Below are positions 42,406 to 44,041 of a DNA stretch of 44,041 bases, in pieces. Numbering within the stretch: position 1 is the stretch's first letter; every line of letters starts with the position of its first letter. The stretch is from Clostridiales bacterium (GTDB lineage Bacteria > Bacillota > Clostridia > Oscillospirales > Oscillospiraceae), in the NCBI GenBank assembly GCA_021202515.1, contig JAJQCW010000045.1, positions 1 to 44,041 of the forward strand, given 5' to 3'. The notes below the pieces were generated by a model. That model ran no database searches. It worked only from the letters and a program-made list of their open reading frames with translations, and was not told where the DNA came from. The translations under genes and the position numbers were made by a program.

Positions 42406-43074
42406 TTACCGCTGGGGGACCACCACGCCGCCGGTCTTGTAGATGCTCTTGGGCGGCACCACGCCCCGGACGCAGGACAGGGGATAGATGTGGCTGCCCC
42501 GGCCAATGACCGTGCCGGGGTTCAAAACGGAGTTACACCCCACCTCTACGTGGTCGCCCAGCATGGCCCCGAACTTCTTCCGGCCGGTCTCCCAGCGCTG
42601 TTCTCCGGCCTTGACCACCACCAGGGTCTTGTCGCTCTTGACGTTGCTGGTGATGGAACCGGCACCCATGTGGGAGTAGTAGCCCAGGATGCTGTCCCCC
42701 ACGTAGTTGTAATGGGGGGTCTGCACGTGGTCAAAGAGGATGACGTTTTTCAGCTCCACGGAGTTGCCCACCACGCAGTCCTCGCCCACCAGGGCGTTGC
42801 CCCGGACGAAGGCCCCGTGACGCACCTCGGTGTTTTTGCCGATGATGCAGTTCTTGCCCAGGTAAGCGGTGGGGGCGACGGTGGCGCTGCGGGCCACCCA
42901 AACGCCCTCGGACACCTGTTGGTACTCCGCCGGGTCCAACTGCGGCCCCAGGGCGGCGATCAGCGCGCCGATGCCGTCCAGCGCCTCCCAGGGATAGGTG
43001 AACTGGCGCAGGTAGTCCCCCGCCAGGGTGTGGTTCAGGTCGTAAAGGTCCTTGATTTGAATGGTTTCCATCAT
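42406..43074 (-). CDS. Left-handed beta-helix (GlmU C-terminal-like) protein
   Basis: A 222-residue protein with hexapeptide-repeat runs (IGKNTEVRHGAFVRGNALVG, VGDSILGYYSHMGAGSITSN, GRKKFGAMLGDHVEVG), like the C-terminal acetyltransferase domain of GlmU. It lacks the pyrophosphorylase domain. Related stand-alone proteins are annotated as UDP-GlcNAc pyrophosphorylase-like; the real acyl acceptor is unknown. Two adjacent ATGs (43074 and 43071) are possible, both after GAAAGGATGG. Confidence 0.8.
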   Translation of the reverse strand: MMETIQIKDLYDLNHTLAGDYLRQFTYPWEALDGIGALIAALGPQLDPAEYQQVSEGVWVARSATVAPTAYLGKNCIIGKNTEVRHGAFVRGNALVGEDCVVGNSVELKNVILFDHVQTPHYNYVGDSILGYYSHMGAGSITSNVKSDKTLVVVKAGEQRWETGRKKFGAMLGDHVEVGCNSVLNPGTVIGRGSHIYPLSCVRGVVPPKSIYKTGGVVVPQR

Positions 43075-43165
43075 TGACCATCCTTTCTGCCTGCCGCGGG
43101 TTTGAGCCGCTGGCTTTCAATTTGTTATTCTGGCGACCCGTTGCTCTGCCTGCAACGTCATGTGT

Positions 43166-43231
43166 GTAGGGGCGGCCCTTGGCCGCCCAGAAAAGAACAT
43201 GTAACTGCGGGCGGCCAGGGGCCGCCCCTAC
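43166..43231. repeat. Family B palindrome
   Basis: GTAGGGGCGGCCCTTGGCC to GCCAGGGGCCGCCCCTAC, 66 bases. It occupies part of the 315-base gap between the beta-helix gene and the terminator of the Fn3 gene; no gene is visible in the gap. Confidence 0.85.
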
Positions 43232-43312
43232 AATGCCACATAATAGCGTTTGCGTTTCATCTGGAACCAACGAAAAGGCCGACACAAAGGAATAACCAGA
43301 TACCTCATTATA

Positions 43313-43346
43313 CAAAGAAATGCGCGGCCCCGTCAAGGGGCCGCGC
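43313..43346 (-). terminator. Terminator after the fibronectin type III gene
   Basis: 10-bp stem GCGCGGCCCC / GGGGCCGCGC (43322-43331 and 43337-43346) with the loop GTCAA. On the minus strand it is followed by ATTTCTTTG. Confidence 0.8.
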
Positions 43347-43389
43347 CGGTTTAAGGGGGTTGGAGGAATGGAGAGGCGTCGTTTGCCGT

Positions 43390-44041
43390 TCACTTCTTGA
43401 TGGAGACGTTCTTGGCGGCGCTCCACGCGGAGCGATAGGTCTCGCCGCCGGTGGTCTTGTAAGCCCGGACCCGGACATAGTACTTCTTGCCCTTGGTCAG
43501 CTTGGAGATGGTCTTGGAGAGGGTGGAGGCGCTGGTGACCTTGACGGTCTTGGCGTTCTTGAAGTTGCTGTTGGTGGAATACTGGATCTGATAGCCGGTG
43601 GCCTTGGAGTTCTTCTTCCACTTGACGGTCATCTTCTTGGAAGAGCTGTTGGTCAGGCTGGAGATGCTGGTGCGGCTCAGGCGGTAGACCTCTTCACCCT
43701 TGGCGTCATAGCCGCTGGTGTAGCTGCCGGAATAAGCCTTGACGGTGTAAGTGTACATGGTGCCGTTGGAGACGTCGGTGTCGCTCCACTTGAGGGTGCT
43801 GCCGCTGTTCACGGTGCCGACCTTGGTCCAGGAGGTGGCGTTCCCGGCCTTGCGGTAGATGTAGTAGCCGCTGGCGCCCTTCACCTTTTCCCAGTTGACG
43901 GTGACGGAGGAGGAGGCGTTGGCGGCGTCATCCAGGTCGGGAGCCGCCAGCCACTTGGTGGTCAGGCCGGTCTTGTCGTAGCTGCCCCAGGTGTTCTCGC
44001 CGTTCTGCTTGACGTAGGCCCGGACGGTGTAGACGTAGGTG
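43390..44041 (-). CDS. Fibronectin type III repeat protein, C-terminal part
   Basis: The minus-strand frame is open from the window edge to TGA at 43392-43390, giving about 217 codons of a longer protein. Two nearly complete Fn3 domains and part of a third are visible, with the usual repeated core (KGASGYYIYRKAG; SKATGYQIQYSTNSNF; KGKKYYVRVRAYKTTGG). Such repeats at the C-terminus are common in secreted or wall-bound proteins of Clostridia. The internal GTG in KVKGASG is not the start, because coding continues upstream. The 5' end and any signal peptide or catalytic domain are outside the window. Confidence 0.85.
   Translation of the reverse strand, partial: TYVYTVRAYVKQNGENTWGSYDKTGLTTKWLAAPDLDDAANASSSVTVNWEKVKGASGYYIYRKAGNATSWTKVGTVNSGSTLKWSDTDVSNGTMYTYTVKAYSGSYTSGYDAKGEEVYRLSRTSISSLTNSSSKKMTVKWKKNSKATGYQIQYSTNSNFKNAKTVKVTSASTLSKTISKLTKGKKYYVRVRAYKTTGGETYRSAWSAAKNVSIKK

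Overview
The window is a GC-rich (around 60%) chromosome segment of a spore-forming member of the Firmicutes. The yqfC-yqfD-phoH-ybeY-era-yqzL-recO order, a PASTA-domain penicillin-binding protein, a Crh/HPr-like protein and the mraZ-led division cluster fit Clostridia. The high GC and the intergenic repeats suggest the Oscillospiraceae/Ruminococcaceae (Flavonifractor/Lawsonibacter-like); this placement is inference from gene content, not from a marker-gene comparison.

Layout. (1) 1-9,000, plus strand: end of yqfC, then yqfD, phoH, ybeY, a YcxB-like membrane protein, era, a small yqzL overlapping recO, and mutS2. (2) 9,000-13,700: an HPr/Crh-like protein with Tyr at position 15, uvrC, rsmD, coaD and a coiled-coil protein. 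(3) 14,000-27,400: a division and cell-wall (dcw) cluster, mraZ-rsmH-ftsL-PBP-(short Mur-ligase-like gene)-mraY-ftsW-murG-murA-ftsQ-ftsZ. Canonical murF and murD are absent from their usual slots, and the murE slot holds a shortened, motif-poor homologue. (4) 27,400-32,500: cupin, Nudix hydrolase, ketopantoate reductase-like gene, a duplicated-domain lipoprotein, a TSUP permease, and a flavin reductase divergent from an HxlR regulator. (5) 32,800-36,600: a folate one-carbon block (glyA divergent from 5-formyl-THF cyclo-ligase plus cyclodeaminase) and a 2-hydroxyacid dehydrogenase. (6) 36,600-44,041: an apparently frameshifted XRE membrane regulator, an orphan TagF-like glycerophosphotransferase, small unknown genes, an HD protein, a left-handed beta-helix protein, and the C-terminal part of a fibronectin type III surface protein.

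The most unusual content lies between the genes. Nearly every larger gap is filled by a mosaic of short repeats. Family A elements carry terminal inverted repeats built from reiterated ATTAGCA/ATGTGCA units around a directional core. Family B is a 66-101 bp GC-rich palindrome (GTAGGGGCGGCC ends). Family C is a 65-190 bp element (ACCCCTCC...GAGGGGT) containing a smaller hairpin module F. B and C are found nested inside A elements, and F inside B and C. A elements run from the stop codon of one gene to the ribosome-binding site of the next and in several cases supply the stop codon itself. No rRNA, tRNA, CRISPR array, transposase or phage gene was seen.
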